The translations under genes were made by a program, and so were the position numbers. Of a DNA stretch of 64,000 nt, positions 45,105 to 54,825 are shown piece after piece (the first letter of the stretch is position 1; the number at the start of each line of letters is the position of its first letter). A model generated the notes under the pieces. That model did not search any database. It saw only the letters and a program-made list of their open reading frames with translations, and was not told the origin of the DNA. The DNA lies in the NCBI GenBank assembly GCA_003956705.1, contig QZCP01000131.1:1-64000 (forward strand), read 5' to 3'. Origin of the DNA: Brevipalpus yothersi (Eukaryota > Arthropoda > Arachnida > Trombidiformes > Tenuipalpidae).

Positions 45105-47580
45105 ATGGGTGTTCCAGCGTTTTTCCGTTGGCTATCCAAAAAGTATCCATCTATTGTGGTAGAAGTGGATCCCAATGTTGACGTTGAATATGTGTTCGAC
45201 AATCTTTATTTGGACATGAATGGTATTATTCATCCATGTACACATCCGGAGTATAAGCAGGCACCGGAAACTGAGGAGGAAATGTTTGATGCCATATTTG
45301 AGTATATCGATAAATTGATGAAAATTATGAAACCCCGAAAGCTATTGTATATGGCTGTTGATGGTGTTGCTCCACGAGCCAAAATGAATCAACAAAGATC
45401 TCGTCGATTCAGAGCGGCCAAAGAATCTGTGGATAAAAAATTGGAGATACAAAAAATTAAAGATGAACTTCGATCAAAGGGAATACCGGTTGAAGAGGGT
45501 GAAAAAAAGGCGCATTTTGATTCAAATGTTATCACACCGGGAACACCTTTTATGATCAATTTAAGTAAAGCTTTGCAAGCATGGATTGATAAGAAATTTG
45601 ATCATTCACAGAATGATGAAGGTATGAATAATTTAAGATTATAATGTATGAAGGATGAAAATTAATCGGTTCTTCTTCTTTTCTACAGAATCTAACAAGT
45701 TATGGCACAAGGATCTCATTGTCATTTTGAGTGATGCCTCATCACCCGGTGAAGGTGAACACAAAATAATGGAATATATTAGAAGGCAAAAGTCTCAACC
45801 AGATTATGATCCCAACATATCGCATTGTCTGTGTGGAGCTGATGCTGACTTAATCATGTTAGGACTTGCTACTCATGAACTTAATTTTACAATTATTCGT
45901 GAAGAATTCATCCCCAATCAACCGAGACCATGTGAAATATGTGGTCAATATAATCACGAAATGAAAGAATGTGAAGGGAAACCTGCTGATCCCACTGAGG
46001 AAGTTTTCGTTCCTGTTGAGCCAGGATTCATATTCATTAGACTGAATGTTCTTCGAGAGTATCTAGAAATCGAAGCTAAAGCTGACAATCTTGACTTGGA
46101 ACGCTTTATCGATGACTTTGTATTTCTATGTTTTTTTGTTGGAAACGATTTTCTACCTCATCTTCCATCACTCGAAATTCGTGAAGGTGCAATCGATCGA
46201 CTGGTAAAACTTTACAAGAGTGTCATCAGGAAAGATGGATCTGATTTCTACATGACCGCAAATGGAATAGTTAATCTCAAGAGAGTACAACCTCTTCTCC
46301 ATCGTCTTGGCGAATTAGAAGACGATATCTTCCGGAGACGAAGTGAAAATGATAAGCGTTACCGGAAGCGAATCAAAAATGAGCGGGAAAGTAGAGCCAA
46401 GCAAGCTGAACGAATACGACAAGATGCCGCTTCAGGCTCACCATGGCTAGCTCCTCAAGTTGTTGGTCCTAGAGGTCAGAAACCAGACCCTATGGCTGAA
46501 CCGAGAACAGAGGCATATAATGTGAGAATGATGCACGGTTCTCCTGGTTCTGGTAGTGGATTGAAATCTATGTTGCGAGAAGAGGGCTCAGAAGAAACCG
46601 AGCCAAAAGGAACCAAACGACCTCACTCTGATGAGGAAACTGGTTCAGAAGATTCTGAGATAGATGAAGTAATGCTAGGCTCCTCTGGATGGAAGGAAAG
46701 ATATTATTATCATAAATTTGACACTCCTAATCCAGATGGAATAAGTGAAATAATAGCAAAAGAATATGTAATAGGTTTTTGTTGGGTACTCCTCTACTAT
46801 TATCAAGGATGTCCTGATTGGCAATGGTTTTATCCATTCCACTATGCTCCATTTGCTAGTGACTTCAAAGATATTGCTGATGTAGACGTAAAGTTCAACC
46901 GAGATTCTAGACCATTCCAACCACTTGAGCAACTGATGAGCGTTTTCCCTGCTGCATCTTCAAAAAGTATACCCGATCCATGGAAACGTTTGATGATGGA
47001 TCCTGAATCAAAAATAATCGACTTTTATCCGGAAACATTCAGAGTTGATTTAAATGGTAAAATGCATGAATGGCAAGGAGTAGCTCTGTTACCTTTTATC
47101 GATGAAGAGCGTCTCCATGAGGCTTTAGAGCCACTAAGGTCTTTATTAGATGATAGTGAGAAGGAACGAAACTCACTCGGTCCACATCTTGTTTTCATTA
47201 GTAAGAAAAATTCAGAAGCCTACCATTATTTGGATCCACTATTTGAACGACAAAATTCGGAAGAATTGCCATGTGATCCAGAAAAAATGGGAGGTCTGGC
47301 AGGAGTTGTTAAGCACAACAAAAAATACTCACATCAAAATTCACGATGCGTTGAATTTTTCGATCCCGTTTATGAGAAGGATTTCATATTCCCAGCTAAA
47401 AAACTACCGAATGCTGATCCTCCACCCAAAGCTCTCAAAGGAGAAGAGATAGCTAATTGGAAACCCATGATTGGTATGTCTCATCTCAAAACTCGAGCTA
47501 CACTGGGGCAGCCTGGTCATCGATTCGTGTCCCATCACACTCAAAACCAATATAATCAACAACCTTACCGGCGTCCTTGA
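45105..47580 (+). CDS. XRN2: 5'-3' exoribonuclease 2 (XRN2/Rat1), 2 exons
   Basis: Exons 45105-45621 and 45689-47580 join to 802 aa. XRN2 is the nuclear 5'-to-3' exonuclease that degrades RNA after poly(A) cleavage (torpedo termination) and processes rRNA and snoRNA. Seen: MGVPAFFRWLSKKYPSI at the start; DNLYLDMNGIIHPC and VDGVAPRAKMNQQR of the N-terminal nuclease region; LSDASSPGEGEHKIM with acidic residues near 188-196; CGADADLIMLGLATH; a CX2CX4HX4C zinc knuckle (CEICGQYNHEMKEC) that marks XRN2 rather than cytoplasmic XRN1; GNDFLPHLPSLEI; YYYQGC and YPFHYAPFASD in the C-terminal core. It is shorter than human XRN2 (950 aa). It lacks the insert after KYPSI found in vertebrates, and most of the low-complexity tail. 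Confidence 0.96.
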
Positions 47581-48176
47581 ATCGATGAAAACATACCTTT
47601 TTTCGATAATCTTTACCTTACATGTCATCATTTTGCATTAAATCTACATTGTATCATTTTGGGATAGATTGTATAATATAAAAAAAATTCTCTTTTGCTA
47701 CTTTATAAGTTTCGATTTTTTTAATAGTGAAATTATTACCACTAGATTCGCTCAACCAATTGAAATGTTCTTAGAAATCTAATCGTGGATCCAATTCTAG
47801 AAAGAATTTCGCAATTTTTAGGGTCGGAATCACTCCCCTCTCATCCTGAATCCTCCTAAATTTCGTCAAACTATCATGAATCGAAAAGGAGGCAAAGAAA
47901 GAGAGGAAGAGTATCCTTTTCAATAATGGAAATATGGAAGTTGAAAATCCGTTCTAATTATGTTGATGTGATTGAACGTAAACAATTCATAAAATCCTAT
48001 TCAATAAACACAAGTTTCCCAAAATTTTTATTATCAGGACGGTTTTGATTCTCTTTTTAGCCTTATGCCGCCTTGTTGAGATTAAATTTCGACCGAATTG
48101 AACGATTTGTACAACCAACACGTGTTGTAAATTTAGTGAAATTCTATACAGTTCATCAATAAGAAAAGAAGCTGGT
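47581..48176. other. XRN2 3' flank and ABHD12-like 5' flank
   Basis: About 600 bp of AT-rich intergenic sequence with no recognisable gene. An AATAAA at about 48003 could serve XRN2. Confidence 0.5.
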
Positions 48177-49379
48177 ATGAATTTATTACCGAAATCTCTC
48201 CTCTTAATTTCTCTTTACACCTTGGTGAAAATGCAAATCATATCGAATACATGGTACCATGTTTGCTTGAGTTCAATTACCTTCATATTAATCACCATTA
48301 TCTCAATATACGTAGTTTTTCCATTCATTTACCGTTATAATCATGAAATTAGACGTTTCTTCATGTTTGTCAATCGAATTCCGTATGTAACTGAAGATTT
48401 AAGTGATCCAACTCAATATGGTTTGATGGATACCAAAAATATTTCCTTAGTTATTGATGGTGGTGAGCTCAAGGGATGGCATGTATTCCCAGCAAGTTCT
48501 TCCCACAGATACGGTGAAAACGATGGAATGTCATTCAATCGTGATGATAGGCCAATAATTGTATTTCTTCATGGTGCAAATACTTCTCGAGGATTAAATT
48601 CTTATGTTCAAATGTATCGTATTTTTTCGGAAACCAAAATCGATTCTCACGTGGTTGCATTCAATTTTCGTGGTTTTGCTGACTCGCAATTTGATTCGAA
48701 ACAATTTAAATCCACAGTACCCACACTAGAAAGTGTTTTGGGTGATATACGAAATATTCTCGCTTGGACATCATCGAAAGTTCGTGATTCCCATCGAATA
48801 ATTGTTTGGTGCCATTCTCTAAGCAATCTTCTCATTTGTCAAGCGCTTTTCCAAACAAATTTGAATCCTCGACTACTTTTCCTTCAATCTGCACCCAACA
48901 AAATGCGGGATGCTTTCCATGAACATCCTCTTCCTCGATTGTATCAACTTTTACCCAAGTCAATATACCAAATTCTCACATACAATTTGCATTTGAATGA
49001 TGATTTTGATCTTGCTGATCCGTCTGAGTTTATCAGCAAAATAAAGTGTCAAATGATATTCCTTCATGCTGAGGATGATTGGATGGTTCCACTTCGATTG
49101 GGATTAAAATTTTACGCACAAGCTTTGCGAGATGATCATCCTGAAAGACCAACACCGAGGATGGTAATATTTTCACGGACTGAAAAAATTGGACACTCTT
49201 CCTACTTTAAATTTCATCCACTTCCAAAACTTCTTCACAAGTGGATTTGTGACCGACAATCGATCGATTGTGATCCGATTTTCCTTCCGTTGACTGATGA
49301 CTGTAGGATCCGTTACGTTACCAAAGTCTCACTTCTAGAACATGAGCCTATTGAAAGTTGGACCGACGATATTTCATAA
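48177..49379 (+). CDS. ABHD12-like alpha/beta-hydrolase, membrane-anchored, intronless
   Basis: 400 aa. A transmembrane segment lies at about residues 33-53 (ITFILITIISIYVVFPF), then an alpha/beta-hydrolase fold. ABHD12 proteins are ER-membrane serine lipases acting on lysophosphatidylserine and monoacylglycerol. Matches: LVIDGGELKGWHVFPA, IIVFLHGANTSRG (family HGNAGTRG), VVAFNFRGFADS (family FDYRGWGDS), IFLHAEDDWMVPLRLG and a final GHSSYFK. The likely triad is Ser214, Asp300 or 301, and His340. The nucleophile elbow reads CHSLS where the family has GHSLG, so both glycines are replaced while Ser is kept. That casts doubt on normal catalysis. There is no intron, unlike neighbouring housekeeping genes, so it may be a lineage-specific copy. 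AATAAA follows at 49468. Confidence 0.85.
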   Translation: MNLLPKSLLLISLYTLVKMQIISNTWYHVCLSSITFILITIISIYVVFPFIYRYNHEIRRFFMFVNRIPYVTEDLSDPTQYGLMDTKNISLVIDGGELKGWHVFPASSSHRYGENDGMSFNRDDRPIIVFLHGANTSRGLNSYVQMYRIFSETKIDSHVVAFNFRGFADSQFDSKQFKSTVPTLESVLGDIRNILAWTSSKVRDSHRIIVWCHSLSNLLICQALFQTNLNPRLLFLQSAPNKMRDAFHEHPLPRLYQLLPKSIYQILTYNLHLNDDFDLADPSEFISKIKCQMIFLHAEDDWMVPLRLGLKFYAQALRDDHPERPTPRMVIFSRTEKIGHSSYFKFHPLPKLLHKWICDRQSIDCDPIFLPLTDDCRIRYVTKVSLLEHEPIESWTDDIS

Positions 49380-49467
49380 GCATTGGAACTTAGCTGGCTT
49401 TTATAAATTCTTAAATATTTTCAAAGTATTTTCCAGAATTCACATAACTTACTTCTATTGAATTGCA

Positions 49468-49473
49468 AATAAA
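49468..49473 (+). terminator. Poly(A) signal of the ABHD12-like gene
   Basis: AATAAA 89 bp past the stop codon. Confidence 0.6.
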
Positions 49474-49700
49474 ACTGTAGGAGAAAAACGAGAAAACGAG
49501 AAGGGGAAAATTGACCTTATATAAACATAATTCGGGTATTCAAATCTCTGGGAATGTGCGGATCATCAATCTATCGATCATCTAGGTGATGACCAAAAAA
49601 TGGAAAATCATCCAAAAATGATAGAAACGGTGTCACTCTTTCATTGAAGCATAACTTTGATATAATAATATAAAAGTGAAGAAAATAGTATATTCACATA

Positions 49701-50068
49701 TTAAGAAGATTCACGGCCGTTTGGAACGCCTTCGATTACTATTTCATGATGATCTGGAGCTCTTGGCAAAAATACTTCCTCAGGATACATTTCGTTGAAT
49801 ATCTGTCGAGCCTCAGCGATAGCATTATCATAGTCCATTTTGTTACACGGTGGAGACGTGACATACATATTTTTGAAACTATTACAAACATTTGAGCAAT
49901 CAACATAAGTTTGATTGAAAAAGCAGCACCAAAGAAGAGCTGGCTTTTCACTCGTTGACCCACTTTCAGTTTCATCTTCGAGTCGGAATAGTTTCCTGAC
50001 AATCGGAAGTAGATCTTTTTCAGCACTTTCAATAAAGGAATCACACCATTTGTGTCACAATGAATGCG
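49701..50068 (-). pseudogene. C-terminal exon of a Rab escort protein (REP/CHM), probable fragment
   Basis: The minus-strand frame ending at the TAA at 49701 reads SAEKDLLPIVRKLFR, then PALLWCCFFN, ARQIFNEMYPEEVF and PDHHEIVIEGVP. This matches the last part of REP proteins (human REP1: AREDLESVVQKLF, RILWALYFN, AETLFQEIFP). REP presents Rab GTPases to geranylgeranyltransferase II. After a CCCCAG acceptor at 50069 the first codons (RIHCDTNG, compare family LVHLTCT) lie in a different frame from the rest, so a 1-bp frame break near 50045 is likely. No upstream REP exons were found; instead an ABC fragment follows at once. It is most likely a stranded gene end, unless the acceptor lies further in. 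Confidence 0.6.
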
Positions 50069-50097
50069 CTGGGGAGGATGAGCGATAATAAATGAAA

Positions 50098-50531
50098 ATC
50101 ACACCAAATTGAGTCGAAAATTTGTCAACCATATTGATCCATATTTTATCAATGCTGTTGCATACAGTTCACTGGACACAGTGATAGCTGACATCAAATC
50201 ACTTCAAACTTTGGGCGTAATCCATATTAAGGGTAATTTTTCTCGCGGACTTCTCCATCGAGTTGATCTGAACAGCAATCGATCTAGTCTTCTATCATCA
50301 AGCGTAATCCATCTTTATGGTGATCCAACAAATGATTTGATCAGCATTCATGTTCGTCGAAGTTTGGATGAAACTTTTTACACATTCATGCAAAATATTT
50401 TAGAAGGACTTGGTTTGAGGCCAACTTTGGCAAGTTTACCAATTAAGCTAGAAGATCCAATATATGGAGCTGAATCTCGTAGACGCCATGATAATTTTAA
50501 GCGATATGCAAATTTATTTTACTCTACGATC
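50098..50531 (+). pseudogene. ABC transporter membrane-region fragment (ABCH/ABCG23-like)
   Basis: Open frame without an ATG: LSRKFVNHIDPYFINAV, SRGLLHRVDLN, SSSVIHLYGDPTNDLISIHV, FMQNILEGLGLRPTL, LEDPIYGAE. The first 230 bp are nearly identical to the end of the ABC fragment at about 54300-54530; the remainder continues further into the transporter than that copy. The ATP-binding domain, start codon and most transmembrane segments are missing. It sits between the REP fragment and the two-exon minus-strand gene, in a patch of broken genes. Confidence 0.75.
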
Positions 50532-51053
50532 CTAAACATTCAGATGGTTAGGAAGTTGAGCTAATTCTGTTTTAGTTACTTTCATAGAAACGCCCTCAGG
50601 TAAGTTGCGTTCAATATACTCCAAAAATGTGTCCATTGTAGATCCTGTTAAATTTTTGAATTGCATCATCAAAAAATACGTTCTGAACTCATAGAATTCT
50701 CGGGCATCTTTGTGGACAAATCTTGATGCTAGTAGAGGTCGTCTAATAATGTCTCGAAAAGGTTTCCATCTGTGATGATGATAAACAGAGGAGTTGATTG
50801 AATTCTCAATGACCATTAATGTCCAAAACAATATAACTCACGTTTCTACATGTTCAACAGACAATTCTTTTGCTATCATATTAACAAACTTTTCGTACGA
50901 TTCGAGTACAGTAGGATCATGAGCTCTCACATCCAGTACTAATTTTTGATAAAGTTTATCCAATTCTTGACTAGAACAATGTCTCATCAGGCTGAGAGCT
51001 GCCAATCGTCCAGCAGATGCCACATGAAGGAATGGCTGGTAGAGAAGAATCAT
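50532..51053 (-). CDS. Unidentified two-exon gene or gene fragment
   Basis: Minus-strand exons 51053-50842 and 50769-50532 join in frame (GTGAGT donor, ATCACAG acceptor) to a frame of about 149 residues. The upstream part may instead begin at a CTACCAG acceptor just inside, so exons to its left may be missing. The protein is helical and charged, with ASAGRLAALSLMRHC, RWKPFRDIIRRPLLASRF and FYEFRTYFLMMQFKN; I do not recognise the family. The last codons run into the ABC fragment, so the C-terminus may be truncated by that insertion. No start or further exon was found in the 360 bp before the HP1-like gene. Confidence 0.45.
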
Positions 51054-51283
51054 AATTAAACAATTAGCTCACAACCGACACATCAAAAATATAATGGAAA
51101 TTAAATATGATCATCAAAGAAAAAAATAAACATTCCTTCAAACATGTGCATATACTATCAAACTGCGTCTGCCCAGGAACTTGGGCAGTTCGAGAATGCT
51201 TCTGATTGATCAGTGCTGTGTGTGCTAATTAAAATCTACGTTACACACACTTGAATCATATTGTTATGGTAATAGTGATAAAG

Positions 51284-51314
51284 AGTTTGATCAACAAAGT
51301 TTGTTGATCAAACT
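51284..51314. promoter_or_regulatory. Perfect 31-bp palindrome before HP1-like gene A
   Basis: Left arm AGTTTGATCAACAAA (51284-51298), one G, right arm TTTGTTGATCAAACT (51300-51314): perfect reverse complements. It lies 106-136 bp before the HP1-like A start codon, where a promoter is expected. It could bind a dimeric factor or form a cruciform. Confidence 0.5.
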
Positions 51315-51419
51315 TTGATCCAGAAAGTGAGATGAATTTGCTCATTTTTTTTTTTCGCTTTAAGCCCAATTTTTTTTGATTAATCTTAAATCTAAAATTG
51401 TTTCAAAAAAGTGTTACTA

Positions 51420-52622
51420 ATGGCTGAAACTTATGTTGTGAAAAAAGTTGTGGGCAAAAGTGTTAATCAAGATGCTGTTTTCTATCGAATTGAATGGGAA
51501 GGATTTCCAGGTGAAGATACATGGGAACCGAAAGACAATTGTGATGAGTGTATGGACAGTGTTAATAATTTCGAGGAAGCTCTCCGAAATCACCTCCAAA
51601 AGCTAAAGAGAAAGATAAAAAATGGAAAAGCTTCAACCGAAGAGGCAATCGAGTACAACAAAACGAAGAGTAAATCGTATTTGATTGAAATTGACCCCGA
51701 TAAGTATTTGAAAAACAGTTCTAAAAAGAAAGATCACATTTCTCAAAATTCTCAACCGAGAGTCAATGAAGAAAATGATAAAAGTGATGAGAAAAAAGTC
51801 ATCCAAGTTTTGAGCTACAAGCCTGAAATGGATGTTTACCATGTAAAATATGATGACGGAGACGATGAATATGTAGATCGTGTTTTCGCCATTGGAAATT
51901 TTGACCAACAAATAATAAGATATTATGAGAAATATCTTGTTCTTGGCTATGAACTTAATCGTCGAATCGCTCAAGAATTACCCAAATATCTCAGTCTTCC
52001 AGGAATCCTAATACCGTTTTTCTTATCTGATCTAATTGTTCAAAATGATCCTAAGAAATTGGTTGAGCCTCCTAAGTCTGACCATATCGTCCAAGATGAT
52101 GCAACACCCTACCAAATACAAATACCAAAAGTTCCACACTCCCACATTACAACATATGATCATGATGCAGAGCGAAATGATAGAGATCTAGCTTCTGAGT
52201 CCTCAATTCAGGACCAAACTGGGGACATAGATGAAAAAAGCAATGGAGAGGAAGAGGTCGCCAACACCAAAGATGATAATATTCTTAACAAATATGATCT
52301 TGATTTTCTCTCATCTCTGGACCTCGATTTTCTGGATCAAACTCGCTCTCAAGATAATATGGTACCTCAGGGTGGAATCAATGAAATTGTTCAGAGGCTT
52401 CTGGGAGACGTTCATCTTGTTCCTGATAGTGCCGTGATTACTGCTCGCCATGTTGAGGAAAATTCTCCACCTTCTGGCACACAAAAATCGACTGAACAAT
52501 CTCTATCCACCAATATGCTGGAAATGTCCATCGATGGCTCTCCTACCTTTGAGATGGAACCTCTCATTGAGCCTGATCTAGTTGATCGATTTGTAATCGA
52601 ATCCTCTGATGAAGAAATTTGA
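51420..52622 (+). CDS. HP1-like protein A (chromodomain + chromoshadow-like domain)
   Basis: Intronless, 400 aa from the ATG opening MAETYVVKKVVG; the frame upstream starts only with GTG. Residues about 3-60 are a chromodomain: TYVVKKVVGK, YRIEWEGFPGEDTWEP, with cage residues Tyr5, Trp26 and Phe29 in place, so binding of a methylated histone lysine is plausible. Residues about 126-176 (VIQVLSYKPEMDVYHVKYDD.. to RYYEKYLV) resemble a chromoshadow domain, the dimer and partner-docking module of HP1. The tail of about 220 residues is acidic and repeat-rich (SDLIVQND, EPPKSD) and ends DRFVIESSDEEI, a tail canonical HP1 lacks. It is closest to gene C, which shares the tail. AATAAA follows at 52769. 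Confidence 0.88.
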   Translation: MAETYVVKKVVGKSVNQDAVFYRIEWEGFPGEDTWEPKDNCDECMDSVNNFEEALRNHLQKLKRKIKNGKASTEEAIEYNKTKSKSYLIEIDPDKYLKNSSKKKDHISQNSQPRVNEENDKSDEKKVIQVLSYKPEMDVYHVKYDDGDDEYVDRVFAIGNFDQQIIRYYEKYLVLGYELNRRIAQELPKYLSLPGILIPFFLSDLIVQNDPKKLVEPPKSDHIVQDDATPYQIQIPKVPHSHITTYDHDAERNDRDLASESSIQDQTGDIDEKSNGEEEVANTKDDNILNKYDLDFLSSLDLDFLDQTRSQDNMVPQGGINEIVQRLLGDVHLVPDSAVITARHVEENSPPSGTQKSTEQSLSTNMLEMSIDGSPTFEMEPLIEPDLVDRFVIESSDEEI

Positions 52623-52768
52623 ATTCATCTTCAATTCCTTTTTCCCTTTTCTTTTTTCATCCGAGTCAACACATTAGTTCTTCAGAAAATACAACAAGTT
52701 TTGAATTATCTTTATCGAACTTTTTTACTCGACAACATTTTACACGATGTGTCTATGTATCTATGAAA

Positions 52769-52774
52769 AATAAA
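52769..52774 (+). terminator. Poly(A) signal of HP1-like gene A
   Basis: AATAAA about 150 bp past the stop codon. Confidence 0.6.
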
Positions 52775-53074
52775 GCTACCAAGACTGAGTGGCAAATTTA
52801 AATTGCCTCATGCCGACAAAAAAGAATAAAACTGTCCAGCAAAATTTGTTCATGATCCCTGCATCTACTGGCCGATTCCAAAGGTCCATATCTGGTAGTA
52901 AAATGTATTGCAAACTACGAGACCCCTGAAAGATAGGTGATTAGGTGGCAATGTTTCTCAACCATGGCTTCATGGCTTCGAGTTGCCACCAGATGAGCGG
53001 TCACAAATTGTAATGGAGTTATTCCGATTACATAGTAGGGATCGAGCAGAATTACATCTATTCTGACTGCCGAA

Positions 53075-53281
53075 AGCTTGGCACATAGCTCTTTAACTTT
53101 TGGTCACGCGTTTTTGCTTCCCAGCTGTTCGTTTACAGTTATTTCGTAATATTGTAGTGTTTTCGGGAATTAGTATTCACAGTATTTTTGTTTTCAAAAA
53201 TGACAGATTTATCTCTCTATACTCTCTCAGATAGTCAAAGTCATCAAAATCTGGAACATTTGAATAGGCTTCAATTTCGGT
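53075..53281 (+). pseudogene. Degenerate copy of the SYF2 promoter and first codons
   Basis: Matches the 140 bp before SYF2 (55871-56016): TAGCTCTTTAACTTT, GGTCACG.GTTTTTG, CCAGCTGTT, TTGT(A/T)GTGTT.T.GGGA, and AAAAATGACAGATTTA spanning the start. After the ATG the frame reads MTDLSLYTL (SYF2: MTDLAPSTS), stays open for 27 codons and stops at a GGTAAAG. The rest of SYF2 is absent. It follows HP1-like gene A just as real SYF2 follows gene B. Confidence 0.75.
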
Positions 53282-53508
53282 AAAGCTTTGGGAAAGTTTT
53301 CCCTTCAAAATCGATATTTTCACTAGCAGTTCATCGAAAAGTAAGAGAAAGTAAGAGAGAGAGGGAAAGAAGCAAACAGTTTCGGTAGGATAAGAAGTTG
53401 AAAAATTTAGCCATTTAGAAACTTAACTCAAAACTTATTTTGCTCGTCTATTTCATATGAAAAAAAAGTTTGTTGAAAAAAATATTGACCACATGATATC
53501 GATTCTAG

Positions 53509-54574
53509 GTCTACCCGATGCTAGTAGACGAATTATACTCTTTCCGGTGGTCAAATGCGTCGAGTATCATTTGCAGCCGCAGTTCTACATAAGCCAAAAT
53601 TGATTATACTCGATGAGCCAACCGCTGGAGTTGATCCAATAGTAACGGAAGCTATTTGGAAATATTTACAACAAATATCTATAGATTATAAGATTGCTGT
53701 CGTACTGACCACACATTATATTGAGGAAGCACGTAAAGCTAATTGCGTTGGACTCATGAGAGAAGGACGAATATTGGAAGAAGATCATCCACAAAGATTG
53801 ATGGCAAGATATAAATCGGTTACCTTGGAGCAAGCATTTCTTCACATATGTTCTAGGAAAAAGCCAGTCCACAGGGTAGATCACCATCATCACCATCGAT
53901 CCAATTCACAGCAATCATCATCATTGACATCAACAACATTACAAGCTCCTACTAGAATTAATGGAAAATTAGCTGTTACACAGCCAAATTTGAGTGGTGA
54001 AAGTGGAGCAAGTAGCAGTGGAGCAAGTAGTATTGGTCAAGCTTCCGGTCAACATGATAAAACCAATTTAATATATAAGCCATCAGCAGCACAGAGTCCA
54101 ATTGATTTGGGTCAACTATTTACGGTAGATTTGCGACTATGGTTCCATGTAGTGTTCATTATATTTTGGAAAAATGGTGTACGAAGTTTACGAAGCCCAC
54201 AATTTATGGCTTTACGATTTATTGTGCCAATATTACTTGTTGTTTTAAGTTGTGTAGTGTTGGGATTAGATGCATTTGATACGAGAATAGCGGTAATAGA
54301 CGAAGATCACACCAAATTGAGTCGAAAATTTGTCAACCATATTGATCCATATTTTATCAATGCTGTTCCATACAGTTCACTAGACACAGCGATAGCTGAC
54401 ATTAAATTACTTCAAACTTGGGGTGCAATTCACATTAAGCGGAATTTTTCTCGCGGACTTCTCCATCGAGTTGATCTGAACAATAATCGATATAACACTA
54501 GTCTTCTATCATCAAGCGTAATCCATCTTCAAGCCACCTCAAGGTGCGCCCACATGATCCAGAACGCGATCTGA
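53509..54574 (+). pseudogene. ABC transporter fragment (ABCH/ABCG23-like), 5'-truncated with frame break
   Basis: Begins at an intron acceptor (GATTCTAG) with GLPDASRRII, then loses one base and continues in another frame: LSGGQMRRVSFAAAVLHKP (ABC signature), LIILDEPTAGVD (Walker B), LTTHYIEEA (H-loop), then GRILEEDHPQRLM, a His/Ser-rich linker, and the start of the membrane domain (FRIVPILL-like TM segment; LSRKFVNHIDPYF). Walker A and everything before it are missing, and homology ends near 54530. Retention of an acceptor at the border suggests DNA-level duplication, not a retrocopy. It shares its end with the fragment at 50098-50531. Confidence 0.8.
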
Positions 54575-54825
54575 TTTTCTTTTCGTCGAGAAAGCTTTTT
54601 CGAAAATCTCTAGAATTGGAGCGGAATGACTAGATATTACGGATAGATTGGAAATCTTTATCTTTGATGGCTTATCTCTTCAACTTAAAAAGTGTTTAAG
54701 CTTATAAGATTTGATTCTTGTTCTTCAAACACCTGAACATTATAACTGATTGTCATTGTTTTCCTTTTCTGGTGATCATAATCAAGTGAAATTTGAATTG
54801 AAAAAGTTTTCTCTCCATTATAATA

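Noticed and set aside
46675..46932. Antisense frames over XRN2, SYF2 and the HP1-like genes.
   Set aside because: Shadows of strongly conserved coding sequence on the other strand.
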